A stretch of DNA of 32,228 nucleotides from Rickettsiales bacterium (GTDB lineage: Bacteria > Pseudomonadota > Alphaproteobacteria > Rickettsiales > UBA1997), in contig JAQTXT010000003.1 in assembly GCA_028688645.1 (NCBI GenBank), positions 1-32,228 of the forward strand. Reading direction: 5' to 3'. The notes below the pieces were generated by a model. The model was given only the letters and a program-made list of their open reading frames with translations, searched no databases and had not been told where the DNA came from. The stretch's first letter is position 1, and each line of letters begins with the position of its first letter. This document shows positions 1 to 7,935 of the stretch, in pieces. The position numbers were made by a program, and so were the translations under genes.

Positions 1-504
1 TAAAATATCATTATCAAATAAACATAAAATATTTCTTAAATGACTAACCCATTTACTATCTTTTAGATTTATCCAATTGATATTTTTTGGAAATGAGGCA
101 GCAACTGAAAGTAATATATTTTCTATATTATTTTGTAAAATATCTTTTGATTTTATTTGTAAATTTTCCTGTATTAAAATTAAATTTCCATCTCTTTCTA
201 CCAGCTCGTCAATAGATTTTACATTATATGCAGATAAAAATCCCATTTTTTCTTCTTCTGTCGCATTAATTTTTGGTCCACAAATTTCTCTGTAATTCAT
301 GTTTATATTTGTAACAATTTTGTCACAATGGATAATAATTCTACATGGTGTTGTATATATAAATAATGAATTAATATCACTTTTTTCTATCAAACCAAGA
401 CTCAAAAAATAATCTATAAAAATTTTTTTTATTTCTGACTTTATTTTATCAAAAAAGTAGTGAGGTATTTCCTCTGAATATAATTCTATTAGTAAGCTGC
501 TCAT
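1..504 (-). CDS. glyS: Glycine-tRNA ligase beta subunit, N-terminal part (cut by window edge)
   Basis: Only the first 168 codons lie in the window; the frame is open to base 1. The start (504) overlaps the glyQ stop as ATGA, the usual coupling of the two subunits of the alpha2beta2 bacterial GlyRS. Family landmarks seen: an opening LLIELYSEEIP (family LLxEIGTEELP), TTPCR where the family has TPRR, CGPKINATEEEKMGFL where it has a GP...A...GF block, and FPKNINW where it has FPKxMRW. The usual Arg-Pro just after that motif is replaced by V-S-H-L. The fold-defining spacing is kept while several family-invariant residues differ, matching the divergence of its partner. Identity as a GlyS homologue is fairly sure; catalytic competence is not. 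The tRNA-binding C-terminal half is outside the window. Confidence 0.8.
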   Translation of the reverse strand, partial: MSSLLIELYSEEIPHYFFDKIKSEIKKIFIDYFLSLGLIEKSDINSLFIYTTPCRIIIHCDKIVTNINMNYREICGPKINATEEEKMGFLSAYNVKSIDELVERDGNLILIQENLQIKSKDILQNNIENILLSVAASFPKNINWINLKDSKWVSHLRNILCLFDNDIL

Positions 505-1388
505 TTATTTATCCTTTTTAATTTTTGCAAATATTCTTCGCAACATAGGTCTACTAAATCTCTTAAATCTTTACTGTGATCCAACTTATCATTATACATA
601 ATATAATTTCTTGAACATAAAATATCTAAACAATATTTTGCTTTTAAAATACTAGTATAAGCTGGAATTATAGTTTTTTCTTTTATTAATATACTAGCCA
701 TAGTTTTAAAATCATTTAATTCTTGCAAAATTATTTCATTTGTAGCCATGTTTTTTACAAATTCATAATTCTCACTTTCTGATTTTAACATTAAATCTGA
801 ATATGAAATTTCTTCTTTACCTTCAAGTCCATTCCAAGATGTCTCATATAAATCATTTTTCTTTTGTAAAATCATTAATATTTTATCTAAATCATAAAGT
901 ATAATTAATGGAACTGAAGCAAAGTCATGATAACCTACATTTTGAACATAATGCAGTTTTGCAATTAATATATTATTAAAAAAAATTTTATAACCAAAAG
1001 CATTTATTCTAAAAATAAAATTTTCATAATCTTCATTACTAAATTTTATATCACTATCTTTTAAATCCAATCCGATATGCTCTAAGCTATTTAAGAATAG
1101 TTTTTGTGGTTCCAATACTTCCGATTTTATAACTATCTGAAATTTCAAAAAAGTATAATTTTGAACATTAAATTTTATGTTATCAGATTCTCTTGAAGCA
1201 ACATGTGGCTGAAAATACATTGTGTCAATATTATCATCACCAATCATTCCAAAAAATGTATTTGGATGAAATAAAGGTGATGATATCTCAGTTTGAGCTG
1301 GAGGTATTAAAACACAACCAAAATCATTCCAAAAACCACACAATTTCATGAAAAGATTTTGAAAACTATTAGAATCTTTTAAAACCAT
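501..1388 (-). CDS. glyQ: Glycine-tRNA ligase alpha subunit homologue, active-site motifs degenerate
   Basis: This 295-residue protein aligns along its length with GlyQ, the catalytic subunit that forms glycyl-adenylate: FWNDFGCVL, FHPNTF, YFQPH, KFQIVIK, LFLNSLEHIGLDLKDSDIKF, and PAYTSILKA near the end. Residues that are near-invariant in GlyQ are missing. The QPSRRPTDGRYGENPNR stretch of motif 2 is replaced by QPHVASRESDNIKFNVQ, EVTQFTYFQQVGG by ILIAKLHYVQNVGYH, and the motif-3 GEITYGLER by LIILYDLDK. These segments hold the ATP- and glycine-binding residues, so the protein may be inactive, reshaped or a paralogue. It follows a Nudix gene after 45 bp and overlaps glyS by 4 bp, so the three probably form one transcript. 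Family assignment is good; function is uncertain. Confidence 0.82.
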   Translation of the reverse strand: MVLKDSNSFQNLFMKLCGFWNDFGCVLIPPAQTEISSPLFHPNTFFGMIGDDNIDTMYFQPHVASRESDNIKFNVQNYTFLKFQIVIKSEVLEPQKLFLNSLEHIGLDLKDSDIKFSNEDYENFIFRINAFGYKIFFNNILIAKLHYVQNVGYHDFASVPLIILYDLDKILMILQKKNDLYETSWNGLEGKEEISYSDLMLKSESENYEFVKNMATNEIILQELNDFKTMASILIKEKTIIPAYTSILKAKYCLDILCSRNYIMYNDKLDHSKDLRDLVDLCCEEYLQKLKRINK

Positions 1389-1433
1389 TAATATGCATTA
1401 AAATTACTTCATTTACCATAATAGATATATAAT

Positions 1434-2039
1434 TTAATTTTTCAAGTCCTCGAACTCATTTTCTATATAATTTGAGTTTAAAAAGAACCATTGTAATGCA
1501 ATTAAGCTATGAGAATTTATAATTTCATTATTTTTTAACATATTTTTTACTTCTTCTTTTGAAAATAAAAGAATTTTAATATCTTCATTTTCTTCTTTTA
1601 AACCAGCATAATTTTTTATTTTTGTGCTATCGAATTTTCCACAAAATAAATGCATTTCTCTTGTTGAAAAATTAATCTCTGGAAAGAACGAGCAAATTTT
1701 TAAAAGTTTTGAAATTTCAACACCGCTTTCTTCTTTTACTTCTCTTATTACTGTATTTTCTATAGTATCATTTTTATCAATAAGTCCAGCCACTATTTCA
1801 AATGGATATTTAATATTTTTCTTAATGTAGCAACCTGATCTAAATTGCTGAATCAACAATAATTTATCTTTATTATTATCATAAAGAACTACTGCAATCG
1901 AGTCTTTTCTTTCAAGTATTTCTCTCTCACAAGTTAATATATTCTTTTTATCAAAACTTTCAAACTCAAATACATATTTGTTTACACTGTTAAAGCCCGT
2001 ATAACAATTTTCTTTTTTTAAAATTTTTATTTTTTCCAT
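1434..2039 (-). CDS. Nudix hydrolase, ADP-ribose pyrophosphatase-like
   Basis: The Nudix box is complete in spacing: G-x5-D-x7-REVKEESGV, starting at GLIDKND, with Asp for the first Glu. The flanking EIVAG and the N-terminal layout (short strand, YTGFNSVNKYVFEFE, EREILERKDSIAVVLY, LLLIQQFRSGCY) match the NudF/ADP-ribose pyrophosphatase group, which hydrolyses ADP-ribose and related nucleoside diphosphates using Mg2+ bound by the REx2EE helix. An upstream in-frame start at 2096 would add 19 hydrophobic residues; I chose the ATG at 2039 because family members start close to this strand. It leads into glyQ-glyS after 45 bp on the same strand. The exact substrate cannot be read from sequence. Confidence 0.8.
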   Translation of the reverse strand: MEKIKILKKENCYTGFNSVNKYVFEFESFDKKNILTCEREILERKDSIAVVLYDNNKDKLLLIQQFRSGCYIKKNIKYPFEIVAGLIDKNDTIENTVIREVKEESGVEISKLLKICSFFPEINFSTREMHLFCGKFDSTKIKNYAGLKEENEDIKILLFSKEEVKNMLKNNEIINSHSLIALQWFFLNSNYIENEFEDLKN

Positions 2040-2155
2040 TTGAACTAACAAAATTCGCATTGTTTGGAAAACTAATAATAAATTTGTAAAACACAAGTTT
2101 ATAATCTTCCATAATTTAAAATTAACGGAAATATTGAAAAAAATATTATTTTCAT

Positions 2156-2539
2156 ATGTTTAAATTTAGTGATAATTCAATTCAACTTTTAAATACAGTT
2201 GACAAAAAATTAGGTATTCTTGCTAATGAAGTAATTAAGACTAGTAAAATAGATTTTGGTATATCTGATGGTTGGCGAAATCAAGAAACTCAATATAGAT
2301 ATTTTCAAGATGGTAAAAGCAAATACAATGGTATAAAAAATAAATCAAAACATCAAGACGGCAAAGCAATTGATATAATATGTTATGATTTAAAAACAGG
2401 AAAAACATCTTACGATAAAAAATATTACTACTATATAGCGGGATTATTTCAATTAAAAGCTGAAGAGTTAAAGGTTAATTTAATATGGGGCGGTTGGTGG
2501 AGCTTTGAGGATTGCTGTCATTTTGAATTAAAATCTTGA
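2156..2539 (+). CDS. M15-family peptidase, endolysin-like (L-Ala-D-Glu or D-Ala-D-Ala type)
   Basis: This 127-residue zinc peptidase has the M15 signature: SKHQDGKAIDI (zinc ligands H66 and D73), then WGGWWSFEDCCHFEL with the third ligand H122 and the catalytic acid D119 three residues before it, as in phage T5 endolysin and other small M15C enzymes. SDGWRNQETQ is the usual substrate-loop strand. There is no signal peptide or membrane segment, so it needs a holin-like route or acts in recycling or lysis from the cytoplasm. Size and lack of signal fit a phage-derived lysin. It stands alone between a divergent Nudix gene and a peroxiredoxin, with no other phage gene visible. No good Shine-Dalgarno sequence is seen before the ATG. 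Confidence 0.85.
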   Translation: MFKFSDNSIQLLNTVDKKLGILANEVIKTSKIDFGISDGWRNQETQYRYFQDGKSKYNGIKNKSKHQDGKAIDIICYDLKTGKTSYDKKYYYYIAGLFQLKAEELKVNLIWGGWWSFEDCCHFELKS

Positions 2540-2595
2540 TTTCTCGATCAACATAAATATATTTATAATTATTATAATATTTAAAAGGATATGTT

Positions 2596-3198
2596 ATGTC
2601 AGTTTTAGTTGGAAAACAAGCTCCAGATTTTACATCATCAGCTGTAATGTCTGATAATTCAATAAATGATAAATTTAATTTTAGAAATTACACTAAAGGA
2701 AAAGTTGCTGTCCTATTTTTTTGGCCTGCAGATTTTTCTTTTGTGTGTCCTTCTGAAATTATAGCTTTTAATAATAAAATGTCGGTTTTTGAAAGTAAAA
2801 AAGTTGCCATAGTTGGTTGTTCTATAGATAGCCAATTTGTTCATTACGCTTGGAAAGGAACTCCTGTTGAAAAAGGCGGTATTGGAAGTATTAAATTTCC
2901 TATGGTTGCCGATATGACTGGTGAGATTGCAAAACAATATGATATTCTTTCTGACGCTAAATTAGCTTATAGAGCTACATTTTTAATTGATCAAACTGGA
3001 AAAGTTGTTCATCAATTAGTTAATGATTTGCCACTTGGTAGAAATATAGATGAAGTTATAAGAATGATTGATGCACTATTATTTACTCAGCAATACGGTG
3101 AAGTTTGCCCAGCAAACTGGAAAAAAGGTGAAGAAGGCATAAAACCTACAGCAGAAGGTGTTGCAGAATACTTATCAAAACATGCGGTTGATTTATAA
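2596..3198 (+). CDS. Typical 2-Cys peroxiredoxin (AhpC/TSA family)
   Basis: This 200-residue thiol peroxidase reduces H2O2 and organic peroxides. The peroxidatic site is PADFSFVC (P44, S48, C51), a PxxxSxxC variant of PxxxTxxC; the supporting Arg is R126 in LAYRATFLID. The resolving cysteine is C171 in GEVCPANWKKGEEGIKPT, a layout that marks the AhpC/Prx1 subgroup working as an obligate dimer. The C-terminus ends EYLSKHAVDL. An AAAGGA ribosome-binding site lies just before the ATG. No ahpF or thioredoxin reductase lies next to it, so the electron donor is unknown. A strong stem-loop terminator follows the stop codon. Confidence 0.93.
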   Translation: MSVLVGKQAPDFTSSAVMSDNSINDKFNFRNYTKGKVAVLFFWPADFSFVCPSEIIAFNNKMSVFESKKVAIVGCSIDSQFVHYAWKGTPVEKGGIGSIKFPMVADMTGEIAKQYDILSDAKLAYRATFLIDQTGKVVHQLVNDLPLGRNIDEVIRMIDALLFTQQYGEVCPANWKKGEEGIKPTAEGVAEYLSKHAVDL

Positions 3199-3210
3199 TT
3201 ATAGTATTTG

Positions 3211-3244
3211 TGGCAAATAATTAATTATTTGCCATATATTTTTT
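3211..3244 (+). terminator. Rho-independent terminator after the peroxiredoxin gene
   Basis: TGGCAAATAA and TTATTTGCCA pair perfectly (10 bp) around a TTAA loop and are followed by TATATTTTTT. The right arm overlaps the last codons and the stop of the convergent RdgB gene, so the element is shared by the two convergent genes and may act in both directions, though the T-run is on the plus side. Confidence 0.8.
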
Positions 3245-3797
3245 CAAATTCGTCAACAAAAGCTTGAAAATGTTTTGAATTATATGGTAGTTTTGCACAT
3301 TCTTCATCACTTAAATCCGCCACAGGTATATCATAACCATCAGCAATAAAAATATTCTTAAATAAATTCGCTGGCTTTTCTGGATTATAATTTTTAGATA
3401 TTCCTTTTATAGTTAATTTTCCTTTCATAACGACAGATGCTATAATATCATTTTTTTCATCTTTATAAGCAATAGTTGTTTTATAATATGCTGGTTCGCC
3501 CTCAGAAATTAGTTTTAAAACTCCTTCTAAACCAATACCTTTCAATACAAATGCCGTTAAAATTCCAGGGAAATTATTATATTTTTCTATATATAACCCT
3601 AAATCTTCACAAAAAACTGGTTCTTTTAAGATTTCAAATGCTCGTTCAACTTTACATTTAGCCACATATTCTTGATCTAAACTTTGAGGCTCATCTATCT
3701 CAAGTTTAACTCCTTCAATATCAAATTTATTTCCTAAATACATTTTAGCAAACTTGAGTTTAAAAGGATTACTTGTAGCAAAATAAATTTTTTTCAT
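3225..3797 (-). CDS. RdgB/HAM1-type non-canonical purine NTP pyrophosphatase
   Basis: This 190-residue house-cleaning enzyme removes dITP, dXTP and similar nucleotides by hydrolysis to the monophosphate and pyrophosphate. Visible signatures are ATSNPFK (residues 7-13, the phosphate-binding SxNxxK loop), VFCEDLGLYIEKYNNFPG with E64-D65 (metal binding; family EDSGL...PG), and a C-terminal NSKHFQAF block where the family has SHR-type residues. The EDLGL...PGILTAFVLKGIGLEGV spacing looks closer to the archaeal/eukaryotic ITPA style (PGPYIKWFL) than to E. coli RdgB. It is convergent with the peroxiredoxin gene, from which it is separated only by the shared terminator. Confidence 0.85.
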   Translation of the reverse strand: MKKIYFATSNPFKLKFAKMYLGNKFDIEGVKLEIDEPQSLDQEYVAKCKVERAFEILKEPVFCEDLGLYIEKYNNFPGILTAFVLKGIGLEGVLKLISEGEPAYYKTTIAYKDEKNDIIASVVMKGKLTIKGISKNYNPEKPANLFKNIFIADGYDIPVADLSDEECAKLPYNSKHFQAFVDEFEKIYGK

Positions 3798-3874
3798 AAA
3801 TTAAATTCTATTATTGATCGCAATGTGATTATAAAACTATTTTTTAAAAAGTAAATAATAGTAAATGATGCAAA

Positions 3875-4936
3875 TTATTTATCATTACTTTTTAATTGTC
3901 CGCAGGCAGCCATAATATCTTGTCCTCTAGGCTTTCTTACGGGACATGGTAATTTTGCATTTGTTATAATATCTGTAAACTTATTAATTCTATTCATAGA
4001 GCTTGGCACAAAATCACAGCCATTCCACGGATTAAACGGAATTAAATTAAATTTTGCAGGAATATGATGTTTTCTAACCAACGAAACCAATCTTAAAGCA
4101 TCAGCATCACTATCATTTAAGTCTTTTATCATTATATACTCAAAAGTAATTCGTCTATCATTTGTTTTTTTTGCATATTCATAACAAGCATCAAAAACTT
4201 CCTTTATAGTATATTTTTCAGCAATAGGCATTATTTTTTTTCTAATTTCATCTGTAGAAGCATGTAACGAAATAGCTAAGTTGACTTTTATATCATCGCC
4301 AAGTTTTTTTATTTGTGGAACAAGTCCGCAAGTAGATAATGTAATTCGTCTGTTTGAAAAAGCTATACCTTCTGGATCGTTAATTATTTTTAATGCCTTA
4401 ATAATATTATCATAATTAACCAATGGTTCTCCCATTCCCATTACAACAATATTTGATATTGTCCTACCCTCACCTATTCCTTTATCTAAATTTTCCCATT
4501 CACCAAGTTCATCCCTAGCAATCAAGACTTGTCCAACAATTTCCTCAGTGGTCATATTTCTTTTAAAACCATGAAATCCAGTGTTGCAAAATTTACAATT
4601 CATAGCACAACCAATTTGTGATGAAATACATAAAGTTCCCCTATCCTCTTCTGGTATATAAACCATCTCGACTTTTTCACCATCAGCAAATTCAAGTAGC
4701 CATTTTTGTGTTCCGTCTTTTGAAATTAAATGTATATCAATTTTTGGTCTTACGATACTATAATTTTCGGATAGTTTCTTTCTTAACTCTTTAGAAATAT
4801 TATTCATTTCATTGAAATCTCGTTTTCCATGAACATAAATCCATGTCCATATTTGTTTAGCTCTATATCCCTCAACACCAAAATTTTTTAATTCGGTAAT
4901 AATTTCTTCTTTTGCTAATCCAATTAAACTTTTCAT
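3875..4936 (-). CDS. rlmN: 23S rRNA (A2503-C2)/tRNA (A37-C2) methyltransferase RlmN
   Basis: A radical-SAM dual-specificity methyltransferase that makes 2-methyladenosine. An in-frame GTG at 4954 would add six residues; I prefer the ATG at 4936, giving 353 residues. The CxxxCxxC cluster is GCAMNCKFC, preceded by CISSQIG whose Cys is the proton-abstracting residue, and followed by NTGFHGFKRNMTTEEI. VMGMGEPL, ISLHA and KFNLIPFNPW are typical SAM and substrate motifs. The methyl-carrying cysteine lies near the end in RGQDIMAACGQL. All catalytic residues are present. It is monocistronic on the minus strand, divergent from the Hsp20-like gene. Confidence 0.95.
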   Translation of the reverse strand: MKSLIGLAKEEIITELKNFGVEGYRAKQIWTWIYVHGKRDFNEMNNISKELRKKLSENYSIVRPKIDIHLISKDGTQKWLLEFADGEKVEMVYIPEEDRGTLCISSQIGCAMNCKFCNTGFHGFKRNMTTEEIVGQVLIARDELGEWENLDKGIGEGRTISNIVVMGMGEPLVNYDNIIKALKIINDPEGIAFSNRRITLSTCGLVPQIKKLGDDIKVNLAISLHASTDEIRKKIMPIAEKYTIKEVFDACYEYAKKTNDRRITFEYIMIKDLNDSDADALRLVSLVRKHHIPAKFNLIPFNPWNGCDFVPSSMNRINKFTDIITNAKLPCPVRKPRGQDIMAACGQLKSNDK

Positions 4937-5056
4937 AATAATAAAACCAATCACGATAATGATATTTTAGAAAATATTTTGTATTTAGCAATCCAAATAT
5001 TGTATTTTATTTTTAAAATAATATAAAAGAAATTAGGTTTGATTTTTTTAGAAAAT

Positions 5057-5731
5057 ATGAACGAAAAAAAAGATAAAACTTCATTAAAAGCCAAAATTGA
5101 TCTAAAAGTGATTTTAATAGCAATTTTGCTAGCTACGGTTTTCATAATGTTATTTCTTCAAAACAGGAAAATAAATCTTCTATCTAGATACATAGCCATG
5201 AATAGTATAATAAATGTTGAAAGATTTGAACACAATAAAAATTCTGAAGAAAGAAGACCAAGAAAAGAGTTCATTGGAAAAGTCAGAAGAGAATTTTTAG
5301 ATGATTTAAATAAAGATATGAAAGAAATGGATTCTATGAGGCAAAGAATTCAAAATGAAATGAATGAATATTATAATGACAAAAATATGGAATTTGATGA
5401 TAAAAATTCAATGAAGCAAGTAAAAAGTATTGAGAATATTGATGTTAATTTAAAAACTGAAGAAAAATATAATAAAGAACAAAAAGTTTATACATTGACT
5501 GTTTATCTATTAAAAGATTTTGATGAAAAGGATATAAATATATCAGTTGAAAACGGTATATTATATTTAAAAATTTTTAAAGATGAAAAAGTAAATGATA
5601 AAACTAACGAATTTGAGAGTAATTTTTCTTCAATAAAAATTGTAACTTTGCCAAAAACAAAAGCTACCACTAAAGATGTTAAAAAGACATTTAAAGATGG
5701 GAAATTAATAATAGTCGTTCCGATTATATGA
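5057..5731 (+). CDS. Membrane-anchored Hsp20/alpha-crystallin-like protein
   Basis: This is a 224-residue protein from the ATG at 5057 (an in-frame TTG at 5039 is less likely). Residues 1-14 are charged, and 15-35 form one hydrophobic segment (LKVILIAILLATVFIMLFLQ) giving a signal-anchor. A charged, probably coiled-coil middle follows (about 55-125, rich in Arg/Glu/Met/Asn). The last 85 residues resemble a small-heat-shock fold: YTLTVYLLKDFDEKDINISV, ENGILYLKIF, IVTLPKTKAT, FKDGKLIIVVPI match the family pattern of a DIxVxVxxxxLxI strand, an LP, and a closing DGxLxIxxP. Most small heat-shock proteins are soluble; a transmembrane anchor implies a holdase facing the periplasm or held at the membrane. 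Homology is by pattern and moderately sure. Confidence 0.7.
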   Translation: MNEKKDKTSLKAKIDLKVILIAILLATVFIMLFLQNRKINLLSRYIAMNSIINVERFEHNKNSEERRPRKEFIGKVRREFLDDLNKDMKEMDSMRQRIQNEMNEYYNDKNMEFDDKNSMKQVKSIENIDVNLKTEEKYNKEQKVYTLTVYLLKDFDEKDINISVENGILYLKIFKDEKVNDKTNEFESNFSSIKIVTLPKTKATTKDVKKTFKDGKLIIVVPII

Positions 5732-5786
5732 TTATAATAAAAAGCTATTTTTGACGAACATTTTATAAAATTTATTGACTGTTATT

Positions 5787-5811
5787 TTAAAAAAGATATC
5801 TTCTTTTTTAA
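5787..5811 (+). terminator. AT-rich stem-loop between the Hsp20-like gene and folD
   Basis: TTAAAAAAGA and TCTTTTTTAA form a perfect 10-bp stem with a five-base TATCT loop. It has little GC, so it is a weak intrinsic terminator at best or a structure in the folD leader, 18 bp before the folD start. Confidence 0.4.
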
Positions 5812-5829
5812 GATTAAAAAATTTATTTT

Positions 5830-6708
5830 ATGGAAAAAAAATTAATTAGCGGAACAGCTTTATCAAATCAAATCAAAGAAGATTTAGCAATAAAAATATC
5901 AGAAATTTCCAAAAAATATAATAAAGTTCCTAGTTTAGCGGTAGTAATTGTGGGTAGTGATCCCGCAAGCCAACTTTATGTTAAAAATAAAGAAAAAGCT
6001 TGTGAAAAATGTGGTATAAAATCTTTAAAATATGAGCTTCCAGAAAATACTTCAGAACAAGAAATAGTAGAGCTAATTAAAAAATTAAATAACGATAAAA
6101 ATGTTAATGGAATTTTAGTCCAATTACCGCTTCCAAAACATATTAGTGAAGAAAAAATAATGAATCTAATTTTTCCAGAAAAAGATGTTGATTGTTTTAG
6201 TCCAATTAATATAGGTAATATGTTTATTGGAAATTATGATTTTAATAAATCATTGCTTCCTTGTACTCCAAAGGGTTGCGTAAAATTAATTAAAAGTATT
6301 TGCGGTGATAATTTGAGTGGTAAAAAAGCTTGTATAGTTGGTAGATCAAACATAGTTGGTAAGCCAGTCGCACAATTACTTTTGAAAGAAAATTGCACTA
6401 TTAAAACAGTTCATAGTAAAACGGAAAATTTAAAAGATGAAACTAAGTGGGCGGACATTTTAATTGTTGCAATGGGAAAACCGAAATTCATTAAAAATGA
6501 TATGATAAAAGATGGAGCAATAGTAATAGATGTTGGTGTAAATAGAATAGAAAGTGGTTTGTGTGGCGATGCAGATTTTGATGATATAATTAACAAAGTT
6601 AGTTATATGACACCAGTTCCTGGTGGTGTCGGACCAATGACTGTAGCATGTTTAATGGAAAATGTATTCAACGCATTTTTAATGCAGAATAAAATTACTT
6701 CTATATAA
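5830..6708 (+). CDS. folD: Bifunctional methylenetetrahydrofolate dehydrogenase/methenyltetrahydrofolate cyclohydrolase
   Basis: The 292-residue FolD interconverts 5,10-methylene-, 5,10-methenyl- and 10-formyl-THF, feeding purine and fMet-tRNA synthesis. Catalytic Y50 and K54 lie in YVKNKEKACE. Substrate and family motifs are GILVQLPLP, PCTPKGCVKLI, the NADP-site GRSNIVGKPVAQLLL, VIDVGVNR, and the C-terminal signature TPVPGGVGPMTVACLMENV. Length and motif order are normal. It stands alone, with about 220 bp to kdsA. Confidence 0.96.
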   Translation: MEKKLISGTALSNQIKEDLAIKISEISKKYNKVPSLAVVIVGSDPASQLYVKNKEKACEKCGIKSLKYELPENTSEQEIVELIKKLNNDKNVNGILVQLPLPKHISEEKIMNLIFPEKDVDCFSPINIGNMFIGNYDFNKSLLPCTPKGCVKLIKSICGDNLSGKKACIVGRSNIVGKPVAQLLLKENCTIKTVHSKTENLKDETKWADILIVAMGKPKFIKNDMIKDGAIVIDVGVNRIESGLCGDADFDDIINKVSYMTPVPGGVGPMTVACLMENVFNAFLMQNKITSI

Positions 6709-6931
6709 CTGAACATTTAACGGCGAATATTGTAAAATTAAACTTTATCGTAGTATAGCGAGTTAAAATAAGACTTACTGTAATCTTTTATTTAATTATT
6801 AAAGCATAAGCCAGATTTGGATGATGCAAATTATGAGTGTAATGGCTATATTAAGTTTACAAAAAACCATAAATTGACTTTTAAGGAAAAAGTTAATAAG
6901 TTATTAGTCATTGTTAACAATTTAAAAAGTT
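6709..6931 (+). other. folD-kdsA intergenic region with a short start-less open frame
   Basis: A frame without stops runs from 6796 to 6945, ending inside kdsA. It reads KPDLDDANYECNGYIKF...KVNKLLVIVNNLKSYDSK, quite protein-like, but has no ATG; the first candidate start is a TTG at 6817. It could be a gene remnant or chance in AT-rich DNA. No convincing promoter, RNA or terminator is seen here. Confidence 0.25.
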
Positions 6932-7789
6932 ATGACTCAAAATAAAATTATTAAAATTGCAAATTTTGAAGTGTCAAATGATAAACCATTCTTTTTAATG
7001 GCAGGACCTTGCCAAGCTGAAAGTTTAGATCATTCATTATTTATAGCTGATGGTATCAAAAAAATATGTGATAAATTACATATACCATATGTGTTTAAAG
7101 CAAGTTTTGATAAAGCAAACAGAACTAGTATCAGCGCAAAAAGAGGATTAGGATTAGAAGAAGGATTAAAAGTTTTTGAACAAGTAAAGAAAAAAATTGG
7201 TGTTCCTGTAATTACAGATGTTCATTTGCATGAACAAGCAAAACCTGTTGCTGAAGTTTGTGATATATTACAAGTACCAGCTTTTCTATGTAGACAATCA
7301 GATTTACTTGAAGCTATCGCAAAACAAGGCAAACCAATGCATATTAAAAAATTGCAATGTCTAGCTCCTTGGGTAATGGAAAGTGTTGTAAAAAAATGCG
7401 AAAGTTTTGGGAATAATAAAATAATGTTATGTGAAAGAGGAACAGCCTTTGGTTATGGAACTCAAGTTGTTGATATGAGAGTATTTCCAGTAATGGCACA
7501 ACACGGAACTCCTGTGACAATAGACTGTACTCACGCAGTTCAACATCCAGGTGGTAGAACTACTGGCGGTAATAGAGATATGGCACAGGTTATAGCATCA
7601 GCAGCAATAGCTGTCGGTGTAGCAGGAGTATTTGCTGAGGTTCATGATAACCCACCAGTTGCTCCTTCTGATGCCGCAAATATGATTTACTTAAGCAAAC
7701 TAGAAAAATTCTTAACAAGATTAGTTCTATTAGATAAAATTGCAAAAGAAAATCCTATGGAATATGAAAATTATGAAATTATAATGTAA
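6932..7789 (+). CDS. kdsA: 3-deoxy-D-manno-octulosonate 8-phosphate synthase
   Basis: KdsA condenses phosphoenolpyruvate with arabinose 5-phosphate to Kdo-8-phosphate for the lipopolysaccharide core. The 285-residue protein has AGPCQAES (C27), YVFKASFDKANRTS, VPVITDVH, ILQVPAFLCRQSDLLEA, ERGTAFGYGTQVVDMR, and CTHAVQHPGG. A Cys rather than Asn at the C27 position is the mark of metal-dependent KdsA enzymes. Two family segments are altered: KKGQFLAPWDM is KKLQCLAPWVM, and the EVHPDPDKALSDGPNM segment is EVHDNPPVAPSDAANM. No other Kdo or lipid A genes are adjacent. A stem-loop terminator follows. Confidence 0.92.
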   Translation: MTQNKIIKIANFEVSNDKPFFLMAGPCQAESLDHSLFIADGIKKICDKLHIPYVFKASFDKANRTSISAKRGLGLEEGLKVFEQVKKKIGVPVITDVHLHEQAKPVAEVCDILQVPAFLCRQSDLLEAIAKQGKPMHIKKLQCLAPWVMESVVKKCESFGNNKIMLCERGTAFGYGTQVVDMRVFPVMAQHGTPVTIDCTHAVQHPGGRTTGGNRDMAQVIASAAIAVGVAGVFAEVHDNPPVAPSDAANMIYLSKLEKFLTRLVLLDKIAKENPMEYENYEIIM

Positions 7790-7809
7790 TTCAATATTTT
7801 TATTTCTAC

Positions 7810-7839
7810 GAGCCACTGTTATTAGTGGCTCATATTTTT
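7810..7839 (+). terminator. Rho-independent terminator after kdsA
   Basis: GAGCCACT pairs with AGTGGCTC around a six-base GTTATT loop and is followed by ATATTTTTA. It is one of the few GC-containing stems in an AT-rich spacer, 20 bp after the kdsA stop. Confidence 0.85.
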
Positions 7840-7935
7840 ATATAATATCAAACTAATCTAGGGATTTTTAAAACATTTCCTTGAAATTTTATCTCATTAC
7901 CCTATATTCTAATTAAATAAATAAAATCTTTGAAA

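Noticed and set aside
77-295. Plus-strand frame inside the glyS region
   Set aside because: It is antisense to the clearly recognisable GlyS N-terminus.
6796-6945. Short frame before kdsA as a gene
   Set aside because: It has no ATG or ribosome-binding site and overlaps the kdsA start; kept only as a low-confidence note.
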